Part shown: in pieces, positions 32,910 to 45,248 of the stretch | How positions within the stretch are numbered: the first letter of the stretch is position 1 | How the letters are laid out: the number at the start of each line of letters is the position of its first letter | Origin: Ophiura sarsii | Taxonomy: Eukaryota > Echinodermata > Ophiuroidea > Amphilepidida > Ophiuridae | Direction: 5' to 3' | DNA length: 64,000 nt | Assembly (NCBI GenBank): GCA_035610835.1 | Contig: CM069447.1 | Location: forward strand, 39,654,057 to 39,718,056 | The notes under the pieces: model-generated | Database searches by the model: none | What the model was told of the DNA's origin: nothing | Seen by the model: only the letters and a program-made list of their open reading frames with translations | Position numbers and translations under genes: made by a program

Positions 32910-33900
32910 CATTGATTTTCACGATGAAATAAATTAATAACATGTGGGCATACATGGGTACTAACCTCTTTATAAGAACCGTTATACATGCACACAAGCC
33001 TATCGACGCAATTGTAACAAGTATGGCAAAATTAGGTGTCTAAATGCGGGTAAAAGTAACTATGTATCTGTCTGCAATTTTACAGTTTATATCAAAGAAA
33101 AGATGGGAGATACTCTCCCGGCGCTGGCAATTGACACTTAGTCGTATATTGTTTTCCAAAAGGAAAGAACAGTTTGAAGGAATAATCTTAACAGGTGAAA
33201 GGGCGTGCGTTTCGACACAAATGTGCTTTTTTTTTAGACCCGGTACACATACAATCACTATACCAGTGAAAATGGACGACCCATTTTGGCACGCCCATTT
33301 TGGCATCGATGGGTACTAATCTTTTTTAAAGGGGAACCGTTATACTACACAAGCTTGTTTTGATTTTCCACAATTACTTCAACGCAGCCGTACGCAGTAT
33401 TTAACCTCTAATCATTGATTTTCACGGTGAAATAAATTAATGAAATTTAGGCACCGATGGGTACGAATCTGTTTAGGAGAACCGTTAAACATGGACTCAA
33501 GCCTCTCGACGCAATTGTAACAAGCATGGCAACATAAGGTATCACGATGCGCGTTACAGTAACGATGAATCTGTCTGCAAATGTACTAGTACAGATAATA
33601 AAACGAAAAGATGGAGAAGACCCCCCCCCCCCCCTCCCGGCGCTGTCAATTGACACTTACCCTTCCTGTTGTGGTACTCCGTTGAGGACTCTTACACTTT
33701 GGCAATCCGCACCCGAGATAAAATTATGGTTTAGTCCGGGTAAAAAGTCAGCAATGAACAAGTCGTATATGGTTTTCCAAAAGGAAAGAACAATTCGGAT
33801 AAATAAACTTAACAGGTGGAAGGGGATGCATTTCGCCACAAATGTGCTTGTTTTGTAGAGTTAGCTGGTTAGAAACCGATACACTTGAAATCACTCTACT
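32910..33900 (+). repeat. ~500 bp tandem duplication
   Basis: ATTGATTTTCACGATGAAAT at 32911 recurs at about 33413. The copies share ATGGGTACTAA, CGACGCAATTGTAACAAG, CCGGCGCTG, GTCGTATAT and TTTTCCAAAAGGAAAGAACA. The second copy has an extra ~90 bp and a C14 tract. Confidence 0.75.
33621..33634 (-). repeat. Poly-C tract (14 C)
   Basis: Present only in the second copy of the duplication; the first copy has TACTCTCCCGGCG at the same place. Confidence 0.9.
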
Positions 33901-35026
33901 AGTGGAAATGGACGAATTCTATCCAATACTGGCGATGGAAGGAACAAAACTCGTGATTGCTTCTTCGATATTATATTTAGCACGAGCCTGTCGTGTTTCA
34001 ACTAAATCTGAATGATAAGCGTGAATAAATTGCTTTACCACGCGTTAATATCAAGAAGGTAAGTACTGTGACACTGTCGACGAATATACTACTGTCAGGC
34101 TAGGAAGATTGCTTTTATTGTTTGCGGCATGGCTGGACAAATATTAATAGACCTTTGTCAAGTCTGTGCACAGTTGTACAGTTGTATGAAATACATTGTT
34201 ATTGTAAGAAAAGTTGCAAAATTAATGTATCTAAAGTTTTGATTAATATTACAGAAAAAGACAAACGAAATTGAGAAATGTGGCTTGACCATTTTATTAA
34301 GTATACTTTAAGGATTAATTTGAAACCTTACATAACTTAATTGGGCATACAAAAAGTGGTTCAAAATTATTCCATTTAACGCCTAATTAATTTATTAATT
34401 ACGCGCATAAATTAATTACACAGCAACAATGTTAACGATTGGCTTGTCAGATTTGTGTGGCTAACCATAAACATCTTTCTCTGTGATTATAGTGTTTATT
34501 GCATGTTTAATTCATGAGAAAAATACAAAAACACCATTTGTGTTTTTTAAAAATATACCAAATGTTTGGAGACAAATATTTTAAATACTAAAGGAATATT
34601 GAATTATCTGCTCAGACCATTGTGTTGAGCACATCTTTACCTTTAATTTGATACCTTGCAAGTCTGGTTTGGATACATAGTAATACTTCCACGAGTTTTC
34701 CACGAGTTAAAAATAATTTTTAGCTTTTTCTTTAGACAGAATTGTTGACAATGATGGGAACTTCATATCCTGTGAATTTGGTGATAATGGCATGTATAGT
34801 TGTTGCAGGAAATTACAAAAAGCACATTTTTAATGTATTTCTTTATAATATGCTAATTATATGCAAATAAGGTCAAACTATTTTTCTTCTCTATGACATT
34901 GAATCACCAATCTGTATTCTATAATATGATAATGTCTCCTTGTCTTACATATCTTACTTTTTGAATTAGAGCTTAATTTCTATAACATGCACTTTTGGAA
35001 ATTTATGCTATGTTGCACTGTAGTAA
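33901..35026. other. Unassigned AT-rich stretch
   Basis: No supported feature. Confidence 0.35.
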
Positions 35027-35286
35027 GGGGCGATATCCAAACTCTACAGTGATTTTAAAGCATTTTTCTAGCGATTTTACAACGATATTCCAACGGTATT
35101 TCGTTCTATTGTTAAAAGCATCGGAAAAAGATCGGTGATTAACTAGAAACCTCTCTACTTATCTGGCGTTAACAATATAACTATTGTAGTACTCTCGATG
35201 GCTACATTAGTGAAGCAGACAGATCAAAGGCGCAAGGAAGGTTGTGTTATATTCTTTAAGAAATACTATATTATAGTATTTCTTAC
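35027..35286 (+). mobile_element. Solitary end of the 1245-3888 transposon family
   Basis: GGGGCGATATCCAAACTCT followed by the full TIR sequence matches 1245-1465 and the inner part of 3672-3888, preceded by TAA (35024-35026). It ends in a near-perfect palindrome (AAGAAATACTATA/TTATAGTATTTCTT, 35260-35286). No second end was found downstream, so this is a truncated or rearranged copy. Confidence 0.7.
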
Positions 35287-35633
35287 TTGATTGATACATT
35301 GAATTAGACACTTGACTCTCACTCAAACCGACATGTCGGCACGCCTACATGTACGAGCAATGGGCTAATTGTTAGCTAAATGTTATCCCCGGAAAGGGCT
35401 AACTGTTATCATTGGCATGAGCTACCTATTATCTACGGGACGCAATATAATTATCTTTTCGTAACTTAGCGAGGCATTACCGCATCGTAGCTAGTGCGCG
35501 GTTCACTGACGATTCACTGTAGGCTATACAGATTCGACTTACGCATATATTAATATAATAAGTGTAAACAGATTGGCTTTATTCCGTGAAAATTCATATC
35601 GATTCAAATTCCAATCGATGTCAGCCAACACAT

Positions 35634-35701
35634 CGTGGTCTAATGGTTAGAGCTGACGTCTCATACACTAAAGGTATCTGGTTCGTTACGGCAGAATTGT
35701 G
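35634..35701 (+). pseudogene. tRNA-like unit
   Basis: TGGTCTAATGGTTAGAGC is a good A box and CTGGTTCGTTACGG a damaged B box, with GACGTCTCATACACTAAAGG between them, vaguely like a tRNA-Met anticodon arm (CAT). Stems do not close. Confidence 0.4.
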
Positions 35702-35821
35702 TTCAACACATTTGTTTGACATTTTTTCAAAATTGAAACATGTGTAAGTCCAAGTTATTTGCAACGAGTAATTGGATCCAACGAAAAAATTAGCTGGCTT
35801 GGTTACGAAACAAAAAATCGC

Positions 35822-36365
35822 CACCGGGATGAGCTAAATGATGTTATCACAGGGATGGGGCTACATGTTATCACAGGGATGGGATACATGCTGCCACATG
35901 GATGGGCAAACTGTTATCACTGGCATGGGCTAACTGTTATCACCGGGATGGGCTAAATGCTGTCACAGGGATGGGTTAACTGTTATCACAGGAATGGGCT
36001 AACGGTTCGGTTACCACTGGGATGGGTACATGTTATCACAAGGAAAATGCTACCTGTTATTACCGGGATTGGCTAAATGTTATCACCGCGATGGGCTAAC
36101 GGTTATCACCGGAATGGGGTCTCTGTTATCACCGGGATGGGATATGAAGTTCAGCCAATAATACAGTTTTATTTGGGCGCTTTTACTAGCAATCTCTTCT
36201 TTAGGCAGCTCCTTGCTCGAAAACGAAATCACTACGCCATTCACCCACTACATGTATGGACTACATGTTATCACCAGGATGCTCTAACTGTTATCAATGG
36301 GATGGGTTAACTGGGACGGACTAACTATTATTACTGGGATGGGCTAACTGTTATCACTGGGCGGC
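35822..36365 (+). repeat. ~21-23 bp minisatellite
   Basis: About twenty copies of GTTATCACCGGGATGGGCTA, interrupted by ~110 bp of other sequence (36141-36255). Forerunner units occur near 35360-35440. Frames reading VITGMG are a product of the repeat. Confidence 0.85.
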
Positions 36366-36383
36366 CTACTTATTACCACAAGG

Positions 36384-36421
36384 AAAAAAGCACCAAATTT
36401 GTGCAAAATTGGGTGCTTTTC
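36384..36421. repeat. Hairpin AAAAGCACC...GGGTGCTTTT
   Basis: A stem of about 10 bp around a 16-base loop, between the minisatellite and the ACTTTATT repeats. Confidence 0.5.
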
Positions 36422-36479
36422 TAACAAAATTGGTATATTGATTGGTAGGAAATTGGCCCAAAAATAGGTATAGAGAAAG

Positions 36480-36860
36480 TCAAATTTTCGAAGTCATTAT
36501 TAGTACTTTATTGACATAAAGTACATATAAAGTATACTTTATGTGTACTTTATTTGACCAACATAGATATTTAGTGTACTTTATATGTACTTTATTGGGA
36601 CTTAACTATTTATGGACATGTAAGGTGTACTTTATGTATACTTTATTTGGACTTAGCTTCATTTCGAAACATTTTTGGCTTGGTATGTATACTTTATTTG
36701 GACTTAGCTTTTTTAAAACATTTTTGAATTGGTAGGTGTACTTTATGTATACTTTATTTGGACTTATCTTCATTTCAAAACATATATTTTTTCTAGGTAA
36801 TGACCTGTATAGTTACTTTTTTATGACTGTATACTTTATTTGGACTTCGCTTTTCAAAAA
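36480..36860 (+). repeat. Degenerate repeat of GTATACTTTATTTGGACTTA
   Basis: About eight spaced copies carry the palindromic core AAAGTATACTTT or its half. Two more lie at 37355-37440, and a related regular array is at 40140-40600. Confidence 0.75.
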
Positions 36861-37779
36861 TGTTTTTGGCTTTGTAGGCAGGCTTCTCGTTACATTGCGT
36901 TTTCGCGTCTGGGGACGCAATATTTTTGCTGAAAACGCAGTACATTTTAAACTGGACTCTTTATTGCGTCCATCTGGACGCAATAATTTTTAATGAATCA
37001 ATAATTGTTATAGCGATTACCGCATGGGTAAATATCTTGACGGAAAACGTTGATCCACACGCAGGCCTGTCGCATGATTGATAGGGATAGGTAGGCCTTC
37101 ATTTGAAAGTCATGTATTTACTTATCTTACTCTTAACAACAAAAAAACAAAATAAATAGAGTAGACAATTTTTGACATTTTAGCGCTGTATTCCCCGTTT
37201 AACCACTACGTATCCGATTCCGAAGTCACAATTCGCAAATTACATTTTGACTTGGACCCCATAATTTCTTTTCGGACCCCATAATTTTGAGAATTGGTAG
37301 ATTATGGTGTCCAGTGGACCCCATAATATTTTTACCTAACGAGAAGCCTGTTTGTAGGTGTACTTTATTTGTACTTTATGGGATTTAATAGGTTTTACAA
37401 ATGTTTGGCAAAGAATGTGTACTTTATTTGTACTTTATGGGATATATATCTGTCAACATTAGCTAATCTAGCTTATTGTTTACCCATCACCCAGTGCATT
37501 TGATCAATAGTAATTTATATTTGAAATACCAACCGTCACTGACGTACTGGATAAGAAATGCAGCTGAAATGAAACTGTATCAGGCATGTACTTTACAGGC
37601 AGTAGTTTACATAGAGATAATTAAATGAGCTTATATGTGGAATATACTAGTTTACTACAGTCAAAATAGAGCAGATGAGAGAGACAGGGAAGTGTTAATA
37701 ATAGTACTTCGAAAGTTTGATTTGCATTAGTGAATACAGCAGGATGTGGAACCTTAACAAGTGCTTAATAAGCTTACTA

Positions 37780-38245
37780 AACTGCTCACAAAAAGTATCG
37801 TAACACTTAGAAATGATCCAATATATAACGGCTCAAAAAGGTATGCATTAATCGAAGCAAATAACCAAGTGCATAATTTTGTTCTGCGTATTTTGACACC
37901 TCGATCGATGAGATACGATGTTGCAGAGCGGAGTTATTGTCATTTCAATGGTCGTGGGTCCAGTTTCAAAAGTGACAATCACCCTATAGAAAAAGGTTTG
38001 CATTACTGTTTAGAATGATCAGATTCGTGATTTTCAATAGGGATGAGTGTCACCTTGGAAACTGGACCCACGGTCATTAAAATGACAATAACTCCGCTCC
38101 GCAACATCGTATCTCAACGATTGAGCTGTCAAAATACGCAGAACAAAATTATGCACTTGGTTATTTGCTTCGATTAATGCATACCTTTTTGAGCCGTTAT
38201 ATATTGGATCATTTCTAAGTGTTACGATACTTTTTGTGAGCAGTT
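37780..38245. mobile_element. Near-perfect palindromic MITE, TA-flanked
   Basis: AACTGCTCACAAAAAGTATC at the left is inverted at the right end. Arms of about 230 bp meet near 38011, with only a few mismatches. TA flanks it (37778-37779 and 38246-38247). It is probably a Tc1/mariner-type foldback related to 30858-32714. The open frames are incidental. Confidence 0.85.
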
Positions 38246-38247
38246 TA

Positions 38248-39460
38248 CAATGGAAACACGCGTGGACTGATGTGCTGAGTACTGAGTGGCCTACATGTTA
38301 ATGGTAAGGAGATGTCTGCTTATTTAAATTATGCATTGTTTCTCTATAAATTTGTTGCATTATAATTAAATGATAAAATGTGTATAAGTAAGCTCATATT
38401 GATTCTGATGATTGAATGCACCGGCCTTCGAGTGAACCCACTACCGTAATAACGTACCCCCACATAATCGGGTTATATTTTGTGTACGTCCCTGCTACAG
38501 TCTCTCGCGCAAGAGTTGTAATTGATAAGTGCATAGAAATAAGGGTGCTTTTTTGACCGTCATCTGCCCTAAGGTGTGGGCCAATATAGCCAATATAGTG
38601 TGATCATTGTTATTTTATATAGCCCAAAATGTTTGGCGTTGAAACACACAATTAATATACGTTCAAATTCATGACTATAGACTCTGTCATTATTTGATGT
38701 ATGATTTGTAGACGATCAAGGAAATTCCTTGTCAACGGTCACTTTTTCCTTATTGGAGTGTTTTAGGGTTGTTTTTGAGAGTTCGTTTACATGGATATGA
38801 AGTGACTTTTATTTTTTCCTGACCCCCTCTCCCCCTTTTCTGGATATTCTGACCACTTATACTTTAATTGAAAACAATACAGGTTCAAAACCATGGTCCC
38901 CTATACCTCTTCCAATCAAATTATGCGCCATGCTATTGCTTAATGAATAATGTGATCACCCGATTGTAACATAAAGCTATGCTAGTTGACCTTAAAACAT
39001 GCTCAAGGTCAACAAAGTTAATTTATTGTTTAAAAGGTGATAGAATGTATCAGTATATTATGCAAATTGTAACACTATCGTATTACTATGTCTTATTCAT
39101 TCATAATGCATAATCACTAATAATATCGATATGGGATTTAGGTGAGGAAACAGAACTAATAGCAGAACTTATGTCAGACAATATTTTACAGGTACTGGTA
39201 CAGTATAAAAAACATTTATTCTAAATATTATTGTAATACCATAGACAAAGAAATTAACATAATTTTCAACAACATTTTCTTTCTTCCTTTACTAGGATCT
39301 TCAAGTTTCCAATACCATCCCCACCGTAACCACATAGACATATCCCATTTGAGCATAGCAGGTTTGTTTGTTTTGTTTTACATACTACTTAATCACACTC
39401 GTTGACATAGAATAGAATAGATTGATTTTGAACTGCAAAATATTTTATTTCCGGTTTATA
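38248..39460. other. Unassigned stretch
   Basis: No supported gene or repeat partner. Confidence 0.35.
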
Positions 39461-39640
39461 CGAGGGGGTATCAAAAAGTTTTTGAACTCACCCAGAAGTT
39501 AAGGAGCTATATATCGATGAAATTTTGTCAGTGTAATCACTGGTCCTTAAAAACATTATGGTGCAAAAATGGTCTCATAAGTATGTTTACTTTTTCTACA
39601 GGTGGCGCTAGATGCCAAGGCCATGTAAATCAATGACGTC
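39461..39640 (+). mobile_element. Possible mariner-type end relic
   Basis: TTATACGAGGGGGTATCAAA followed by AAGTTTTTGAAC resembles the TACGAGGG(T/G)...TCAAAAAGT ends of some mariner families, and GTGGCGCTAGATG follows at 39602. No transposase or opposite end is seen. Confidence 0.4.
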
Positions 39641-39695
39641 TTCCAAAGGTGATGTGTACATGGTAAATTATAATTGATGGTCCAATAACTGATTC

Positions 39696-39762
39696 TTGTG
39701 GGGCGTCCTACAAGGATCAGTTTTTGGACCATTATCGTTTACCATGTACACAGCACCGGTAA
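39696..39762 (+). pseudogene. Tiny LINE reverse transcriptase relic (motif B)
   Basis: Translation WGVLQGSVFGPLSFTMYTAP matches RT motif B of CR1/L2-like LINEs (GVPQGSVLGPLLF..YTAP), with Leu in place of Pro. No other RT block is next to it. Confidence 0.6.
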
Positions 39763-40041
39763 TGTGTAAGGATCAAGATTGCAACAAACAAGGGGACATT
39801 TTATGTGTTTCATTTTCCTTCCAGAAATCCTACTCCAGAGGCAAAGCGGTGACAGGCACAGGACTGGACAGGCACCCTCTTCACCCAACTAACTGACCCT
39901 GGCGATCTTCACTCAACTACCTGATCATGGTTTTTTGTTTGTTTTTGTGCAATTTTTTGCGATTTGCACATTTGAACACTTTTGTTTGTTTTTATTTTCG
40001 CGATCTTGAGCTTCCACACCACACGAAGACCTACATACCAG

Positions 40042-40701
40042 ATGAATATATTTGCGCATTTTATTTTCGTACCTGCTGGTTTTAGTGTGACAGGCGGGAA
40101 AATTAGCGCACAAATTTCCACTTTTATAGTATTACATTTCGTACTTTATTTAGGTTCCAATAAAGTATACTTTATTTAGGTTCCAATTAAGTATACTTTA
40201 TTTAGGTTCCAATAAAGTATACTTTATTTAGGTTTCAATAAAGTATACTTTATTTAGGTTCCAATAAAGTATACCAAGTTGAGACTTCTTACACATATTT
40301 ATAGATATGTCACTTGTTGATGTTTAATTAGCAGGTCGAAATCCACATATACGTCAAGGTCAACGCATAGTATGAATATATTTGCGCATTTTATTTTCGT
40401 ACCTGCTGGTTTTAGTGTGACAGGCGGGAAAATTAGCGCACAAATTTCCACTTTTATAGTATTACATTTCGTACTTTATTTAGGTTCCAATAAAGTATAC
40501 TTTATTTAGGTTCCAATTAAGTATACTTTATTTAGGTTCCAATAAAGTATACTTTATTTAGGTTTCAATAAAGTATACTTTATTTAGGTTCCAATAAAGT
40601 ATACCAAGTTGAGACTTCTTACACATATTTATAGATATGTCACTTGTTGATGTTTAATTAGCAGGTCGAAATCCACATATACGTCAAGGTCAACGCATAG
40701 T
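40042..40701 (+). repeat. 330 bp tandem duplication, apparently identical copies
   Basis: Unit 40042-40371 is repeated at 40372-40701 with no difference found by eye. Each unit holds five ~31 bp repeats of GGTTCCAATAAAGTATACTT. Confidence 0.9.
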
Positions 40702-41250
40702 TTGTCCAGGCAAAATATATGTAATGTATGTGACAGAAGAAAGAAATTTGAACCATTGACAATTACTGTTGAACTCAGTTGAACTAAAATATTATGATTG
40801 TATCAACCCTAAAAGACCTGTCTAACCTTGATAGCTCTGGAATGAATCCCAAACTCTGACTGCATAAAGTATGCATAGCATCTATATATTAGCTCAGTGC
40901 AACGTTGCTATTGGGCAGACATTTCTATCCCATGACATAATATGGAAGACAAATATTTTATATGAGAAACACGTATTTATTACACATCTATTTCATTATT
41001 ACAACTATTCTAATCACCTTAACCCATCCAGGTCTCATTTTTTCTCCATCCAAGCTGGACCTCCCAAAATACCTGTCTAGCCACAATGTTAAAACATATA
41101 GGCAAATCAACACATTGGAAGCATATCAAAACATTGGTCATTGTTTTGATTGTTTTAGGTTTGTCATTTACATGACATATCTAGAGGTGGTTGGGCCATT
41201 TGTCAATGTTGACAATTCAAACTACAATGGGTTGGGGAGAAATAAATTCA
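40702..41250. other. Unassigned stretch
   Basis: No supported feature. Confidence 0.3.
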
Positions 41251-41287
41251 ATATTCAACACTCGGGCTTCGCCCTCGTTGAATATGT
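41250..41287. repeat. Hairpin with TTCG loop
   Basis: ATATTCAAC...CGGGC-TTCG-CCCTCG...TTGAATAT folds into an imperfect stem capped by the stable GGGC-TTCG-CCC hairpin. Confidence 0.7.
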
Positions 41288-41289
41288 GT

Positions 41290-42745
41290 AATTTATTACT
41301 TATAACAATATCAGGTGCTATGTCTACATAGAATCTATAAGATTACATACCATGTTTACACTTTTGTTGAATTATTTTATACAATTCTCTATACATGTTT
41401 TATATCCCGGTTTATTATTGGGCTGTTCGAGCTACATGTATGTAAATGTTTTCACTCCCCCCATTTACTTGAGAATGTGGAGACTTGAGCGCAAAAACTC
41501 AATAAATCCATTTTTGGCAAAAGTAGGGGTAAGAAACATGGGAATATTACTTGTAGAGTGCACACCACCAAATAATATTTTGCATTCTGGCAATACCCGG
41601 CAGTGTTTGAAATTTAAATTGACCCCACCATAAGTCTAAATATAACATCCTAGAAAAGGTAAAAGGTGTTGTAAATATACCTAAATCAGGAGCACCCAAA
41701 GAAAATGTTGGGATATTGCCTGACGATTGAAATTGTGTGTACATTTGATCATGGTATGGTTTCTAATGGTTACATTAACTATTTTAGTCATATTGAACAT
41801 GAGTTTCACGCAAAAAGCCAAAACAAATCCCTTTTTAATGCAATTATGTTTCCCGGCTGGGGGCAATGTTCGCTTTGGCAGTTAGATAGCGATGAAAAAT
41901 CTGCTAGCCAGCCAGAATTAACAAACATCCAAACTTTCACCAGCTAGGAGAGTTTGGGGACATTTTATCAGCCAGGTATACTAGTACAAATCACCGAAAA
42001 TGCGAGACTCAACCGATTCCGATCGTCCCCTGAAAACGTCCTAGCTAGGATTTCATTCTTATAAAACTTGCCAGCCAGCTAGATTATCTGGATGACATGG
42101 GAAGACTTAAAAATCGTTTGCCAGACAGGAATTCATTTCATAGGAAAAAGAACCAGCCAGATTCCTCCACATTAGGCCCAAAATCTCTAGCATTTTCTTG
42201 AATAGTATCATTTTACACGATGTGACTGTTTCCACCAATTTAGAGCCAAAATCCCTGATCTTAGGATATAGGCAGCCTGTCGTACCTAATACAGATATCA
42301 TTGGCCCGTAGCAGAACAAAATGCTGGTTACCCCCCACAAAAATGATTTTTTTTTTTTTAAGCAGAAGACATCTTGATCTTCAATAAAAACAATGATTTA
42401 AATGAACAAGTTTGCTCTAGGTAAACAAAATACGAACTTGACCTCTCACTGATTTGGTGATGTGGGACCTGTAGGGGGAGGGGTCCAATTTAGCATTGTC
42501 AGCAATGTGAGTGCAAGAAGTATGTAAGTCTACCCATTATGGTGTTAACCAAAGTATGAACCAAAGTAAATTATCAATGTTATGCACAAAACATAATTTT
42601 TTGTTGCACTATTAAAAGTCAAAATATATGAATTCGTTAATTTCCCACTATATTCAACAACTTTTAAAAATGGGGAAACTATGTCGTTTTATGTAGTTCA
42701 TTTTGCATAATGTCTGTTTGTTAATTTCAGCGGTGGTTATAAAAT
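41290..42745. other. Unassigned stretch
   Basis: GCCAGCCAG-type words recur (41905-42165) without a regular period. No gene is supported. Confidence 0.3.
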
Positions 42746-42749
42746 ATAG

Positions 42750-42839
42750 TGTTAAGTCATTTACACGATAATCCAACATTATTCGACAGCTCAGTGTTAA
42801 GTCAGTTACACGATAATCCAACATTATTCGACAGCTCAA
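42750..42839 (+). repeat. 45 bp tandem duplication
   Basis: GTGTTAAGTCA(T/G)TTACACG through TTATTCGACAGCTCA occurs twice, with one substitution noted. Confidence 0.85.
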
Positions 42840-44150
42840 CTAAATATACTACAATTTATATAAATACACTTATAAAGCACTAGCACGTTACTAACTGATT
42901 TCCAACCGTTGCCATGACACCGACGTGCTTCAACAAAAGCCAAACCAGCTAGGTTATTTATTAAAGGTGACGACGTTTGACTGAGTAAATGCAACCAAAA
43001 CGAATTTTAATAGGTGTGGTACCAATGACACACAGGGCTTAATATGGTTCTAAATGATTATAATAGATTCAGAAGGTACGTCGGAAGACCTCAAGAAAAT
43101 TAAGTACACGGTAATATGTGTCTGCAATTTTGGATCTCTTAATTGAACACAAAACGCCATGAGAACATTGATTTGATTACTTATAAGTTGACACCTTATT
43201 TCTCTAAAATTGGCCACTGTATTGTTAAACGTGTTATCATAGAACAAATGTTCTACTCGTTGTTTATTTGTTTGACTGGTTTTTTTTGTTGGTATCTTGG
43301 GGTGTTTTGTTCGTGTGTTTGTTTGTTTATTTTTTCATTATAAGCCTTTTCGGAAAAATCCCTTATTTAATATATACAATGTAAAATCGAACAATTGTAA
43401 GGAGGTAGCGCATTTACAATTTAAAAGGAGGTGTTCCGATTGCTGGCCTAATTTTCAACTTGATGTTTTCTATTTTACATGAAGGGTCACCCTTAGAATA
43501 GTCGTATTCCAAAGTTTGAGTTGCATAACTCAAATTGTTCTTATTTTAGAAGCACAAAGTGACATGACATTTGCCCATTCAGAAGAACACAAACTGGCCG
43601 GGTCGTTAACCACCTTTGGCAGTAATTCACTGCATTTAGGCTTATAACGTCTACATCTTGCGCCATACATTTAACAGAAATAATGAGAACAATATAGGGT
43701 TTCATCTGATATCAAAATAATATCGGAGCATCCACCTTTAATTAAATATATATTGAGTCAAAATGTTCAGGTTCCGATTGAATAAAAGAAAGAAAGAAAT
43801 CGTACATTTATTAGTGAAATATATGACAAATAATTATATCGTTAGGTTTAAGCCATTTCAATTTTGTTCAAATCGGCTATTTCATATAAGGGGGCCGTGC
43901 ACCTTCAGGTATTGCCTCCGTAAAACTGCCGTAACTTCTTCATTATTCATTTAATCTATATAAAAGTATACATTTTGTTTGTAGAAAAGGGTTTTAATGA
44001 ATCCAACCATGATCATGAAATTGACCATTTTAAAGAAAATTATTAAAAGACACGTTTTTTGACCCATTTTAGGTTCTTCAAAGATAACTCAAAATATATT
44101 TTGTCTAATTTTGTCATACTAGTTTTATTATATTCCTAATACAATTCCCT
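42840..44150. other. Unassigned stretch
   Basis: No supported feature. Confidence 0.3.
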
Positions 44151-44151
44151 G

Positions 44152-44332
44152 GGAATCGTTTTTGTTGTTGTTGAAAATCTTTATTATTTTTTGAATTATT
44201 GACCAAAAAGTGCCAAAAAGTGCCAAAAATGTGCCAAAAATGTGATTTTCATGATTTTTTCTCATTTTTGGCACATTTTGGTCAATAATTCAAAAAATAA
44301 TAAAGATTGTCAAAAACAAAAAACAACGATTC
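44152..44332. mobile_element. Hairpin MITE (~180 bp)
   Basis: GGAATCGTTTTTGTTG... pairs with ...CAACGATTCC. The inner arms match well (TTTATTATTTTTTGAATTAT and GACCAAAA(A/T)GTGCC). Loop of about 50 bp. Confidence 0.75.
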
Positions 44333-44334
44333 CT

Positions 44335-44745
44335 ATAGACGTTATTCATAATTGGCGCACTTACGTCAAAAGATGGCCGTTCTATCCAACTGAGCATGCT
44401 CAGGGCAATTAGTGCTCCGAAAACGAGGCTAGCGATGTAGCCGAGACGAGAGTGATGTAGTTTTTCAATGTGGTGAACTTTGCACTAATCATAAAAATTC
44501 GTCATACTTCTGAGCTGTACAATATTTAACCTTATTACATTCGTAAAATAAACTTGAACGTATTAACTATCTATTCCACTAGTTTGAAATGAAATGTTTG
44601 CTGGTAATCGACACTATCTAGGAAAATGTAGAAGTTCACAGTTCATTATATTGCAGTAAAAGTACGCGATTATATGTTTATCGGCGTGACATCGAGTATG
44701 TCTCCCTCTTTAGACATGAAATCGTCAATTATGAATAACGTCTAT
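44335..44745. mobile_element. Short-TIR element adjoining the hairpin MITE
   Basis: ATAGACGTTATTCATAATTG at 44335 is inverted at 44721-44745. About 410 bp. No coding and no clear target duplication. Confidence 0.6.
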
Positions 44746-44916
44746 TGAATGTCATCATCATATTTGGAATCACCTTGATATAAGACTTTGAAAATAGGGA
44801 CAGATTTCTGAAAAATCTCTTTTGTATATATGGTAACACTAATAGCTATGTGGAAAGTGGTAAGGTCTTTGAATGAGAAATTTACAAATATTTCCAAACA
44901 AATGATTGTAATTGAT

Positions 44917-45248
44917 TAAGGCTTAAAAAAAAGGTTTGATTGGCGTAACCCGACCGACCCTATTTTAACCCCCGACCCTAAACATTTTTTTTTTTTTTAA
45001 ATTTGCTTTAATCTTTTTTTTAATTTTTTTTTAAAAAAAAAAAAAAAAATTGTGTGTGAGAAAAAGAAATAAAGACAGTGAAAATGTGTATTTGTGCCAT
45101 TTGTTTATGTCTGTATGGTATATGTGTGCTGGTATATAAAATTTCATAGACGTTTTACAAATTAAAAAAAAAAAAAAAAAATCCGACCTACCTACCCTAT
45201 TTTTTTCTTCTATGTTACGCCAATCAAACTTTTTTTTTTAGGCCTAAG
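44917..45248. mobile_element. Inverted-repeat element with TTTGATTGGCGTAAC arms
   Basis: AAAGGTTTGATTGGCGTAAC at the left is inverted as GTTACGCCAATCAAACTTTT at the right. The inner CCGACC...CCCTATTTT motif recurs on both sides in direct, not inverted, sense. Long T and A runs lie inside. Confidence 0.65.

Noticed and set aside
35759..36310. ORFs reading VITGMG repeats
   Set aside because: Translation of the 21-23 bp minisatellite.
36384..36421. Transcription terminator hairpin
   Set aside because: Hairpin followed by T residues looks like a bacterial terminator, but the context is an animal genome and no transcript end is indicated.
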